A stretch of 64,000 nt of DNA from Elmis aenea (Eukaryota; Arthropoda; Insecta; Coleoptera; Elmidae), in assembly GCA_947652605.1 (NCBI GenBank), contig OX393579.1, positions 22,279,674 to 22,343,673 on the forward strand. Direction: 5' to 3'. Made by a program: the position numbers and the translations under genes. Positions 11,066 through 23,100 of this stretch are shown here, one piece after another (position 1 is the stretch's first letter; each line of letters begins with the position of its first letter). The notes beneath the pieces are model-generated. The model was not told the DNA's origin. It worked only from the letters and a program-made list of their open reading frames with translations, and did no database searches.

Positions 11066-12604
11066 GGCCGTTTTCACACACGACGGCAAAACCGCTGCCG
11101 TCGGCGTCAGCGCTGCCGACTTCAATGTAATCAAATGGGTGCTTTCACACACAGGCGCGGGACGGCAAATTGCCGTCGCCGTCGACGGCAGCGGTTTGTG
11201 CAGCCGTCGGTGATCTCGACAATTTCGGATGCCGCCGTACTTGTTCTCATTCAGTGTTTCCATATAAGAACTGTTTTTTTCAAATAAAAACTAATCTAGG
11301 GTGTTTTAAATGACAAATATAGAAAACTGTAATAGATAAAAATTATTTGTTTATGTAAAATTGTAGTCTCACATGTATGTTATATAATATATAAGTACAG
11401 GGTGGCCTATATTTCGTGAACAGATTTTTGATATCTTTTTTAATTTTCGAAATATAGCCAAAAACCGATTTTCGTCAATTTTCAAAAATGTTAAATATCT
11501 CGCTTAAACGAAAAGATGGAGGAAAACTTTAGAGACATTTTTGGCATGGTTTTTTGTCCTTAATAAGATGGCGATGTTCAATATTTTTTTGCTCATACAA
11601 ATGTTGATATATTACACCTAACTTTCTTATTTTAAATGGCAACCATAGTTGGCTGTGACATAAATCGAAAGCTTATTTTTTGCACTTTTCAAAAATATAT
11701 AATTTGCTTATGGTTGCCATTTAAAATAACAAAGTTAGGTGTAATAAATCAATATTAGTATGAGTAAAAAACAATTGAACATCGCTATCTTATTAAGGAC
11801 AAAAAACCATGCCAAAAATATCTTTAGATTTTTTCTCTATCTTTTTGTTTAAGCGAGATATTTACCATTTTTGAAAATTGTCGAAAATCGGTTTTTGGCT
11901 ATATTTCAAAAATTAAAAAAGATATCAAAAATCTGTTTACGGCAATGAATTCGTGTCAAAAAAAGAAATCTAGACCACGTACATAGTTTTTTTTTTCTAT
12001 CTCTGATAATTACCGAGGTATGGGCATCGAAAATAGGCCACCCTGTACAATGTACATATATGTTGGGGTCTATTAAACATTCTTCTAAATATTTTTGGTA
12101 AAATTAAAAATTACGAAATACTTTTAAAACCCCCTTTACAAGAACTGTTTGTTTATCGTAAGATTTCCCCTAGGCTGGAAAATACCCACATTAACAAACG
12201 ACACCTTCAATTCTAGTATCCTGGTGCTTAATACTTGTTTGTAATACCTAATTGCACCAGAATATCAAACGTATTGGTACTCATTCGAAAGTAATTAAAG
12301 AATTTTGATTGATCATCTCTAAGTTTTTTAAACAACGTATAAAAACTTCCTTCCAAGTATCGCACGCTTAAAAGGGGGTGAACCTAGTATTTTTATTTTT
12401 ATTACTTCTGTACTTCCTCCTAAGGTTAAGTAGCCCAAGGAGATGACTTCTGTTGACAGCAGCATACATCTTTCTATCGTCACAACTATAAACAAACTAT
12501 TCAGCGGCAGCGGTAATGCCGTCGTGTGTGAAAGACTCGGACTTCTGATGCCGCTACAGCTGGCGGCAACGACAGCGGTATTGCCGTCGTGTGTGAAAAC
12601 GGCC
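11066..12604. mobile_element. Harbinger-like non-autonomous element 2
   Basis: The terminal repeats GGCCGTTTTCACACACGACG and its inverse are flanked by TAA (11063-11065 and 12605-12607). Subterminal GC-rich motifs repeat GCCGTCG and GACGGCAGCGG in both orientations, unlike the AT-rich surroundings. A CAGGGTG foldback lies inside at 11398-12045. The left TAA is also the right TAA of the adjacent element. Confidence 0.65.
11398..12045. mobile_element. CAGGGTG foldback element nested in a Harbinger-like element
   Basis: The ends CAGGGTGGCCTATATTTC and, inverted, CAGGGTGGCCTATTTTCG are flanked by TA. The arms share AAAACCGATTTTCG and GAGATATTTA motifs. The shared core TTTTAAATGGCAACCATAGT lies at 11631. 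It is non-coding. Confidence 0.75.
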
Positions 12605-12607
12605 TAA

Positions 12608-13815
12608 GAAAACAAGAGAAAAGCGGAATACCAACAAAAAGTAGCTGGAAGTATTAACAAAGGACCTGATACAGTTAAGAGATACTCAATGAAAAGAAAA
12701 AGCAAAGAACAGAGCTAACTGAAAGTAACTGGTCTACAATACTTTGGAGATAACCTACAGATTTTTTAAATTATACTTAAGCATTTTAGAAAATCATGAG
12801 CTCGAACGAATTCATTTAACTTACTTTCAGTACATTTAAAAATCTTGCTTCGCAATATTTCCAATATAAAGAGAAAACGAGAAAATTGTGAGGTGGTTCA
12901 TTTGTTTCATTGTAGAACCAACTCTGTTGTTTATAGTGCAATTAGTATATTTATGCAAAGTCTTTTTATTGGCTTATTAAAGTGTCAAGTAATTATTTAC
13001 GTCGAAAGTTAACAACCCGCTTGTGTTTGCCCTGACAACTTAAATTAAATACTAAAAAACTGGTGGTAGTTTGATATTGATGACATTATGAATTATTGTA
13101 CCACCTTGAATATGTCACGCAACTTCCTTATATTAGTTTTTCACAATACCCCCAACAACAAGTTTCTTAATGTACAGGAAGTAATTGCTGGATATTTAGA
13201 GTTATTAGAGCAACGGCTGATTATAATAGTTGTATTTGGTTATCGTGTTTGGTGTAACTTACGTACAAGGAAAAAGTAAAAATAACATGAAACGAAGAGA
13301 TAACATTCAGGTGTAGGTTTTTGAGTAAAGCTAAAAATAAACCAAATATTTTGCATAATGCGATTTATTTATTACATTTTTTAAATTACAGCACTAAATT
13401 GAACAAGCCTAATATATAGTTCTATAATTAGTTATTAGTGATTTACTAATGGAAAATCAATTATGATTATACAACTGTGCAGTTGCTTTGCAATTTTAAA
13501 TCAATTTGTCTTTTATGCGCTAGTAAAAAATACTGATGCAAATGCGAAGACAAAATAGTTCGTTTTTCAACGAAACTAATCGTCCTCGTTGCTTTAAACA
13601 TGCAAGGTTTAATTCGTCATACATATTCTAGGGCAAGGGCTGTTAACAAAGGGAAACTAATTGAAAATATTAATAGTCTACGGTCTTACAAACACTCTTA
13701 GCGCGATACTAATCAATATAGTTGGAGCTTTAAGTTTTTTGACATTCCAGGATTCTAAGAAAATTTAAGCTTAATCGGTTACAAGAATTACACCTACGTT
13801 CTAACACTGAATATA
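12608..13815. other. No gene seen
   Basis: AT-rich. A 63-codon open frame at 13088 has no homology I recognise and no splice sites. Confidence 0.45.
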
Positions 13816-14160
13816 CGAGGGCCGAGATAAATTTATTGATAATAAAAAACATGACCAGCCTTACTAAGATTTTATTTAAAATATGTTTAGAATAATATCC
13901 TATGGCAATAATACACTTCGTCGATCTTACTTTCCACTCCTTTAAAGATCCCATCCAGTCTTTTTCGGAATACTTGCATAATAATATTAAACGGCAGTAT
14001 TAATATTCCCAGCAAAGAAATTTCTAACCCTCAAAAGTCCAAAAAGTAACCAAAAGTCTCACATTGCCAAATCAGGTGAGTACGGTGGATGCTCTATTAC
14101 TGTTTTTGGTACTACAGGCAAACAATTTTCAGTGTACTATTTTGCTGTAACTGCTTTAAG
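13816..14160 (-). pseudogene. Decayed mariner transposase, C-terminal part
   Basis: On the minus strand the fragments VIEHPPYSPDLA (about 14100) and, after frameshifts and stops, KEWKVRSTKCIIAIGYYSK (about 13900) match the end of mariner transposases, where H-PPYSPDL carries the last catalytic Asp. The element terminus is probably at 13816 (TA then CGAGGGCCGAGATAAAT). The 5' two-thirds are missing; an ATCGAT-rich repeat lies at that edge. Confidence 0.6.
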
Positions 14161-14410
14161 TGTTCGTATTCGTATTCAATCGATATATCGATATTTTGAT
14201 AAAGGGCCGGAGAGCTAAAAGAGTTACTAAAAAACTGAAAAAAGATGCTGTGACCTTAAAAAAAAGCTCCTCGCCCTCATTTTTGTTGTCGATACCAAGA
14301 AATTCGAGGAAATATCGAAAAATATAGAATAATATCGAATATCGGTATGTCGATATCGAATTATCGATATATCGACATCCAATATCGTAATATCGATATA
14401 TCGACATTTA
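14160..14410. repeat. ATCGATAT-rich repeat
   Basis: Clusters of ATATCGATATATCGAT at both ends flank a middle stretch with few repeats. The open frame on the minus strand here is a product of the repeat, not a gene. Confidence 0.5.
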
Positions 14411-14487
14411 TCGCAAGCATAACTGCATGCATTAGTTTTCTCATAGCTCGCTGCTTTTTGGTAAATTTTCTAAGTTGTTCATTTTAC

Positions 14488-15185
14488 CAGGGAAGGTCAC
14501 GATATGTTGTCGCTAGAATCTGATAAGGGCTGTGTTTATTGCACCAAGAACATCAAAACTAAATGTTTTGCAGAGTTATACGTGCCACTGGCCATTTTCT
14601 TCGGAAAAATAGGGGAAAAACTGAAAAGTTGAATAATAAAAGTAATTTTTGCGATCGCGTTGGCCATGAAACCGTCAGAGATAAAATCGAAATTCTTCTA
14701 TTTACCAATTCGTGCATTCTTTGCAAGTAGCATGGTGCAAAGCTTTTGAAAAAATCCTAAACGATTCCGGAGAAAAACGTCAAAAACAAAACCTCTGCAA
14801 AAGCGCTGATTTGAGAAATTGTGTAACTAAATCCATGCGACTTGCATAGGCGTTTAACATAGGGGAATCCGTTTTTACAAGGGTCTCGTTTTTCGCGTTT
14901 TTCTCCGGAACCGTTAAAGATTTTTTCAAAAAATTTGCACCATTCTACTTGTTAAGGATACGCGCATTAGTAAATAGAGGAATTTCTGTTTTTTCTTTGA
15001 CGGTTTCATAGCCAATGCGATTGCAAAAATTACCTTTATTATTCAACTTTTCAGTTTTTCCCTATTTTTCCGAAGGAAGTGGCCAGTGGCACGTATAACT
15101 CTGCAAAACATTTAGTTTTGATGTTCTTAATGCAATAAACAGCCTTAATCAGATTCTGGTGACAACATATTGTGACCCTCCCTTG
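14488..15185. repeat. Foldback element, family D, most complete copy
   Basis: Inverted arms of roughly 330 bp run from CAGGGAAGGTCACGATATG to CATATTGTGACCCTCCCTTG. They share AAAACTAAATGTTTTG, GCGATCGCGTTGGCCATG and GGAGAAAAACG. The loop lies near 14830-14880. It serves as the reference for the partial copies at 688 and 3957. No coding frame and no clear target duplication. Confidence 0.7.
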
Positions 15186-15989
15186 TTATTGTTAGTAAAC
15201 TCATACACGACTTTTTTGGCAGTTACTTTAAGTACATCGAAAAAGAGAATGTGACTCTCTTTCAATGTCACAATTTTGTAAAAAAAAAATTGATGTCCAC
15301 CATTATCGAGGAGATTAAAAGTTTCATGACAAATTCCTACATAATTGACCACTTTTTTAAATGCAGGTAATCGTGGAGGATTATTTTAACAATTGAGGAT
15401 CCAATTTTAACTTGATGCTCTATTACCAAATAGGTGGCACCATTGCCATTCTTAATAAATTTAGCTTAACCCTCGTAAATATAATTTTTCTGCGTCTGTC
15501 CAGAATTTCAGTTGTTTCCGATCATTTTTTAGGCTGCTAAATACATCTTTATTGGTCCAGGCCAAAAAGTACCTGGTTGCCATTGTGATAAGTTCTTTTG
15601 TTAATTTACTCTGTCAACCAAGCGTCGTCACAACACCAAATGAATTGTCAATTGTAGTTTGTTTAATTATGGATGGTCACGATAGTGATTTTCGTATCAT
15701 TATCGGTTGCAGAGAAAATATTGTACGTAACATACCCGTAAAATACCAACGTTCTATAATCCATAAATTACGAGCCTGAGGAGTTCTTACACTAAAAATA
15801 TATACCTGTAAGCCAACGAAATAATCTAGATGGAACTTTTGCAACACCCTGTACATCATCTTGTTATTTTCCTTATTCTTACGCCTCTGCCATTACGTGT
15901 GAGCCTATGTTTCTTCTTATGTATGTGGACTCAATTTTTATGGTTCATTTCATCTTTTTTTGCTAGCTCTCTTAACACTCTATTCGATC
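15186..15989. other. No gene seen
   Basis: AT-rich. The overlapping frames at 15552 and 15677 on opposite strands have no recognisable product. Confidence 0.4.
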
Positions 15990-16325
15990 CCTTTGTTTGT
16001 TAACATGTTTTAGCTCCTTTTTTCCGAATTCCTTGGTCTTCCTTTTCGATTATATTCTCGTTCGCGCTTCATATGCTTTTCTGGGTATTCCATGTTTTCC
16101 CATTCTATGCACATGACCTAGCCATCTTAGTTGTGCCTCCTGGATTTTTGTTTAATTAATTGTACTTTTAGGTTTTCTATGGATTTAATTTCTAATTTTG
16201 TCCCTACACGTTATACCTGACTAAAATATCTTAAATGCATACTCTGATACGACTTTGTTGCTTTTGGTCGTGGTTCATGATTAACATCCATAGGTTAGGA
16301 TGCAGTTAAACACTTTGTGATATAT
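15990..16325 (-). pseudogene. Non-LTR retrotransposon fragment, C-terminal end of the RT ORF
   Basis: The minus-strand translation contains QEAQLRWLGHVHRMG at about 16146-16100. Upstream, through several stops, it reads VFNCILTYGC and GITCRDKIRN. This order (LTYG..., CRDKIRN, RWLGHVHRM) is characteristic of the C-terminal end of LINE reverse-transcriptase proteins. It is a degenerate relic. Confidence 0.6.
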
Positions 16326-17107
16326 CTCTACAGTCTACAGCCTACATCTTCTTTTCTTTGAGTATTTCCCTGTCTCAATAATATATTTTATAATTTTTCA
16401 TATCATAAGTGTTCCCTGAATATTATCATAAATATCGACCCACTAACGGTTAAATTGGTGAATCCCAGTTCCAACTTATGTCGCGTTGTTTTTGTCTAAT
16501 TGTTTGCTTTTTAATTATAGTTTACAGAGGAATTGAGACTTAATAGCTCGCAATGAAGAATTCTTTGATATCCAATTTTTTTTCAATATTTTGATGTGGT
16601 AATTTAACTTGAATTGTGTAATTAAATCAGATTACTTTCTGTAGAAAAAAACTTTGTTTCATGATATTGCAAATTAAACAGTATTGTAAAAATCCTGATT
16701 TTCTTTATTGCCTATGAGCGAACAAGAAACTTTAGTATCACGGCCTTCTATCATAAAAATAATGCAACATTAACTACTTATATAAAAATATACAAATATA
16801 TAGATAACAATTGTTGTTAATCCATTTATGAACAAATTGTGTCTATAAATATTTATGTCTGGAGTAATCTTATGCATTCCAAGGGTGTCGGTACCTACTA
16901 GGAAGGTACATAAGATACTAAACGAGTCGATAAAGAGCGAGACCTGTTATTTGTGTAGGGTTTATCTTCGTTACCTTAAACTTGTTAAACTAGTACATAA
17001 CAATAACGATACCGTTGCAAAATTTTGAAAGAATTACAGTTCTTCGTCGTTTATTGACGAAGCAACAACGCTACTAAAATTTAAGTGTGAATGTGTGGTG
17101 ACAAGTC
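16326..17107 (+). promoter_or_regulatory. Upstream region of the carboxylesterase-like gene
   Basis: No exon is seen. TATAAATA at 16844-16851 is a possible TATA box about 256 bp before the ATG. GATA-type motifs (AGATAAC at about 16802, CGATAAAG near 16930, TTTATCTT near 16960) are present but unsupported by comparison. The transcription start cannot be fixed by eye. Confidence 0.3.
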
Positions 17108-20100
17108 ATGAATACTTTACACATTTTATTATGCATCAGCATAATATTTGTTAATGCTGTTGTGGCAGAAAATTTTCATGTAAGAATAGTTTATATTTGT
17201 TTTTGTTTTAATTAACAATTTTAAAAAATTACCGTCTTTTGTAACCTTTTTATGGAAAAATATCAAAATTAAAATTTATGCTTTTGTCAGTTTTCAATTT
17301 TTTATGTACCTAATAAAATTTATGGTTTGTTGATATTAGTGATTTTAAAAAATTTTAAAGAGAATTTTTGGGTTGGACACCTCTTTCCAAGAAATCATAC
17401 TATGCATAGAAATCACCCTGAATCAGTGTTTCTTAAACCCTTATGCAGTGGCGAGAAAAAAAAAGGTCCTCCAATTGTCATTAAATTCGTTCCCTTTTAC
17501 ACTGGTGATTTATTCTTTTAATAAATAATTTTCACTTTCATTTCTTCGCACCCCCTTCAGATATTTGGCGCGCCCCACAGGTTGAGAACCACTGCCGTAC
17601 ATGGTTACACTTTGGTTTGATTAGAGCAAATGTAGACTCGTAGCAAACTGCTAATTACAGTAGGATTTTTTATGCAACGTTTAATTCTTGAAAAAAAAAG
17701 GTGACAAAAAATATCTATTTTACCATTAACGCTTATTTTGGACACCTTGTGTAATGTGTTTCCGTTAATTTAATAGTACATGCAGGGTCTATCAGTTAAA
17801 ATTTTTTTCGATAAATTTGATAAACGAAACAAAACTTAAATGAAAAATAACTAATTTTACCACAAAACTTGCAGTTATTAGTTTAAATTTAATTTGTGCT
17901 ACCAAAACTCGTATACAAAAGTTTTTCGTACGAGAAAATTATTTATCATGTAGTAGGAAATTTTAAAAAATTATATAGTGTATTAAAAATGAAGTTTTGA
18001 TAACGAATACTTTTAATATTTCGGTTTCATTTATGCTTTCGTTTCTTATCTTTTCAAAAATTCTATTACCAACCGCTTGCCGAAGAATTCTTATTACTTT
18101 TTGTTACCTTAAGTCATTTTTTTATTTTTTTATAAGACTCTTTGATTTATCTGATGTTAACTATTTTTTATAAAAAAAGTTTCATTTAAAGGATAGTCAG
18201 TTTATGTCATGTAAAAGGAAATATTAAGATCTTATATAGTTGTACCCTATTTGCCATACAACCTATTTAAATCTTCGTTTTATTTCCTCTCCCATTCGTT
18301 TCATATACTTCTTTCCTCCGAATATTTCCTAAAGGTGTTTTTGTTCTCACATTTTTATTTTATCTGCATCTGTTTTATTTATCACCCATGTCACCGTTGG
18401 TCTCAGTTTTGTTCTACTTACTAACCTTTTCTTGGTATACTTTTGAAAGGAGCAGGCAGAATAGTGAAAACAAATCATCAATACCTTGCCTTCTCCGATG
18501 ATATTACTATCTTGACAAAAACGACAAAGGAACTACAAAGATTAAGGAAATGCTCGACTCCTTAGCAATTAAAATAGATCTACAATTTACAAATAAATGC
18601 ATTAAAAACTAAATATAGGCCAAGTATGTTTCCTTCAAATAAACTGTTATTTCACGTTTCGAAAAAAATCCAGCACAATATTATGTTGTACGCTGTTTAA
18701 GCTAGATTTTACTTAAGTATGTTTACTTCATGTAAATATACATAATAAAATCTAGAGTAAACAGCGTTCAACATAATATTATGCTGGATTTTTTTCGAAA
18801 CGTGAAAAACCCGCTATGTAAATAGAATTTTGAGGTACAAAGCTATTTGATTATATACTTTTGGTCGAAATTGCTTGATAGAAATGTTATTGGGAATAGA
18901 GTTGCCTTGATTTTGAAATTCCGAATTCGTTGAAATCGTATTTATTCAAATAATTTTAGTTCATTGAACTTTGACTGTCGCCATTAAATCATTATTCTAT
19001 TAACTAAGCATCCAAGACTGAAATAAACAGGCTTTTTATTTGTATAATGCATCTCTTATTATTCTAAACTGGTTATTCCAGGTCCTATGTTTAAATTGTT
19101 TTTTTTTACATGGAAACCCATTAGTCACAGTAAAATAAATCTAATCGTTTTTTTTAGATTATGAAGCCTATTCGATGACAAAAAATGAGACGTTTACTAA
19201 AAATTAAAATATTTTTTTTAATATTCGCAGCTATAGATTTTTGGTTTTGTAACATCATAATAATGCAATAGCTGTGGAAGCGGTTGACCTTCGATCGATA
19301 TCTTATCACTGTCAGCACTTCATTTGAAGCAGCGCAATAAAATATTGATGCAATTTTTCATGAATAATATATTTATGTATGGCAGGATGTTACGTAGCTT
19401 ATATTTTCAAAGGCAAATTTTTTTCAAACGTTTTTATCGATTTATTTCAAGTTAAAAAGTATCAATTGTCAAACAAAACATAAACAATACGAAGGTTAAT
19501 CATGATATGTCTTATGTTGTTATGTTTACTATAATTTATTAAAATTTTTACAGCAATCTCCGATTTTATTATTTTCATCAACATAAACTGCTTTGTATCA
19601 ACTAGAATGTTACTATTATAAAAATAGACTTAACTATTATACCGCGTGATTCGGTTGACTGTCGCACCCCTATAGTTTGCCATTTTAACCCCTATAAAAC
19701 TAATATTTTTTTGCAAATCGCAACAAATTCTATACTAAATGACGTGCAGATGTTTTTTCTATAATAAAATATGTTGGACTAGCGATATTCAACTTTTTTT
19801 TTTTAATTACACAGTATACTTTTTTTGTTAATTCTGATTAGAGAATTATATTCTAAATCCATTATGCATTAAAAAAATTCTGAGAAGAATTAGGTTAAAA
19901 GTTATGTACTATTTTTCACAAAATCGTTGTATTCGACTAAAAAAAAAACACGATCGCAATAGTAGGTAATCGACAGTTTATTAACTTGTCTGATTTTGTT
20001 TTATTGTTTTTCGACGAAAAATCTTTATTTCGTGAGTTACATCGTTACATAAACACCGACTTCCCAATTTCAAAAGTTTTTCGTTATTTTTTAATTTTCC

Positions 20101-23100
20101 TTAATATATGTTTTTTCTTTAATTAGAATTTAAAATTAAATGAAAAACGCGTGCAGGTATATTGAATTAAAGCACGAATTTTATAGAAATGTGTAGGGTC
20201 CCACGCATTCACGTTTTTTTGATTCCAGGATTTCAGAAAATCAGGGACATATTTTAAAAGTGCAGTTGGATTTACTTAAAAAAGCCAATTTTGAAATATG
20301 ATTGCCTTAAAAAAGTTGTTTGTATGATTACACACAATATTGTATGCCATGGCATAAATTTAAGGTTTCCACCAAAAGCATTCTCAAAAAAAAAAAAAAA
20401 TAAAGGTGCTGGTAGATTACGGGAAAAAAAAACAAGATAATCAATAAATAGCAGTTAGTTGGCATAGTTGCGTGTGCAGATTAAGAAAATTTATTTGTTA
20501 CAGAAACAAACATACAAGCTTGTTACTTATTTAACATTTTGCAATACAAATACAATAAAATGGAAGTGTGTAGTTCTTTCGGGCGTAATTACTAAAACAT
20601 TCGTTAATAGGAACTTCGACTGCCCGTATAAAATCTTTGGATTTAGGATTTCCATGTAAAATATTGCGCAGAAAACGTGTCGAGAGAACAAAATTTTGAA
20701 ATATTGCCTTTAAAACGGCGTGGGCCGGGTGCGGCCCGTAGCAGCATCCAACAATTTGAGAATGAGAATTTATTTTTAGATTTTTTCAGGTCCTGGAAAA
20801 CTATAGGACTTGGCAAAAATGTTCAATAGCCCTCGCAAAAAAATAACGTAACGGATCAATATCTTGCCTTGTGACAACTTAAAAAAAAAGTTTTAAATAA
20901 AAGTTGTTTGTGGTCGTTTACTACATAACCTTAAATTATTTTCAACTGTACACAGTGTTTTGTTTTTGCGCTCCGATACGTCACTATGTTTTTTTAAATG
21001 GAACACCCAGTATATTTTAGATGTAAAATTGAATTATCTTTTAAAAATACATACTTTTTATGTATCTAAAAGCAGACATTTTTGAGTTATTTGAGTTTTT
21101 ATAAAAATATTGACAGAAACAGGAGTCTAAAAAAATAATGATATTTCACAACTTGGCTATGTCGGAACGAATTCCTTTGAAACTTTGTAGGACAATAGTA
21201 TCAGTGATTTTTGACTTGTTACAATTTTAAAATAATATACAGGATGTTCCTTATGCCCGGTCCATTTAGTAAACTTCAAACACGAATAAGTCAGTTTTTC
21301 TAAATGAAACACCCTATATATTTTTACATTTTCTTATTGATAATGTGATTATCTTTAAAAGATATTCAAGGTCAATCATGTCTAAAATCAATATTTGTTA
21401 TGGTGGTTTTCTTGATAATTTACGGATACCAACACAATATTTAATGGCATTAAACTAGTAGGCTTTGGAAATATCTCGAATATTGTTTTTAAATCTCAAA
21501 TGCAAGTCTATTTTTATCAAGATGAGATATTGATCCATAACGTTACTTTTTGTACACACTGTATATTCTGGCCCGCGTAATACTAATTTTCAACCTGCCC
21601 TCTGCAGCATAAAACAGTGCATACCCCTGTTTAAAACTATATTTTTATAAATACAAACATATATTGGTTATCTTGTTTGTTGTTAGACATCACTAAAATA
21701 TATGTCATTATAAATTGGCTGAATTTATTTCAATTTTTGAAGAATTGTAAAAACTCGGTATTTTTTTTATCACTCATATAGTATAAGCAGTGACCAGTGA
21801 TGTAGCAAACGGGGGTGCAGCGGGTGCGGTGGACTCGGATCCACGAGCCAAGGATGCATAGGATGCAAACAACAACTTGTTTTTCATGTATTGGTACCTA
21901 CTCGCAAATACACGAAAACTTTATCAAAAAGGCCCATTATCTTCTTGCTACTTGTTTGCATTTGTGAGAATATGTATTTGTTAAATTTGACGATCACCAA
22001 CTTATTTATATAGCCATATAAACAAAACAAAATGTCTTTACAAAATCGTATGTAGGCATATGATAAGGTATATCTTTATTGTCTAATAATAGATTTTAAA
22101 ATTTAAGAAAAAAATATACGTTGACAAAAGTATTTAAATATTTACATGACCAAGAAGACGAAAAATATTATTTAATTTTAACTGAAAACCATTGTGCCTT
22201 TCAAAAATATGCCCAACAAATCCGTTTTTTAAAAAACTCAAAATTTTCAATATATTCTTATGCAGTTTTTACCGCTATTTAATATTGTACAAATTTTATT
22301 TTTATCTCTAAAAACAAACAAGATAAAGTAGGTGAAAAGGATCTCTTGGATTTAACTTTATTAGGATGAATGTGCAGGGTGGTCCAAATTTGATGGGATT
22401 ACATGGGTATCTCGCTTAATAGACAAGATAGAGAAACGGTTATTACCAAAAATGTGCAATTTTATGAGACAAACTCAGAACAAATATATTCTATAATTTC
22501 CGGTTTTTCTTGTTTTTTTTTTGTTTTCACAGCCTACTTTTTGTTCCTAATCTTTAAAAAAATTTAAAAAACCTTAATAACTTGCGTATGATTGAAAATA
22601 AATACATCAACGCTTATATATTTGGAAAGATAAAAAAATAAGGAATTTAAATAGATCATAGCCAACTAAAGCTTCCATTTAAAAAAAAGGCGAGTTTGTG
22701 TCATAACTTTTTAACGGCGAGCATATTTTTTTTTAATACTATCAAAATCTACATAAAGATAAAGATATTTAAAACAATAAGGGAGATATGGCACATTATA
22801 AATACAACAAAAAAACAGTTTTTCTTTAATAACTCAAACACCGAAAATGATAAAATATTTTTAAAAACTGTTCTAAGTTTATCCCAAAAAACTGCACATT
22901 TTTGGTAATTTAATCGTTCTATCTTGACTATTAAGCGAGATACCCAAGCAATCCCATCGAATTTGGACCACCCTGTACACTTTTGTCATTATAGACACGT
23001 ATTTGTAAAACAAATCCTTACATCTATCAAACCCAAGAAATTTTATGGATGCAAAATTTTAAATTGAGCTTAAATTAGTTGAGGTGTTTACAAAGTTAAT

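Noticed and set aside
10949..11263. 104-codon minus-strand frame with Thr/Ala/Pro-rich sequence
   Set aside because: It spans the junction of the two Harbinger-like elements and reads their GCCGTCG subterminal repeats.
14156..14407. 83-codon Ile/Tyr/Arg-rich frame on the minus strand
   Set aside because: Produced by ATATCGATAT repeats. Low complexity and no family.
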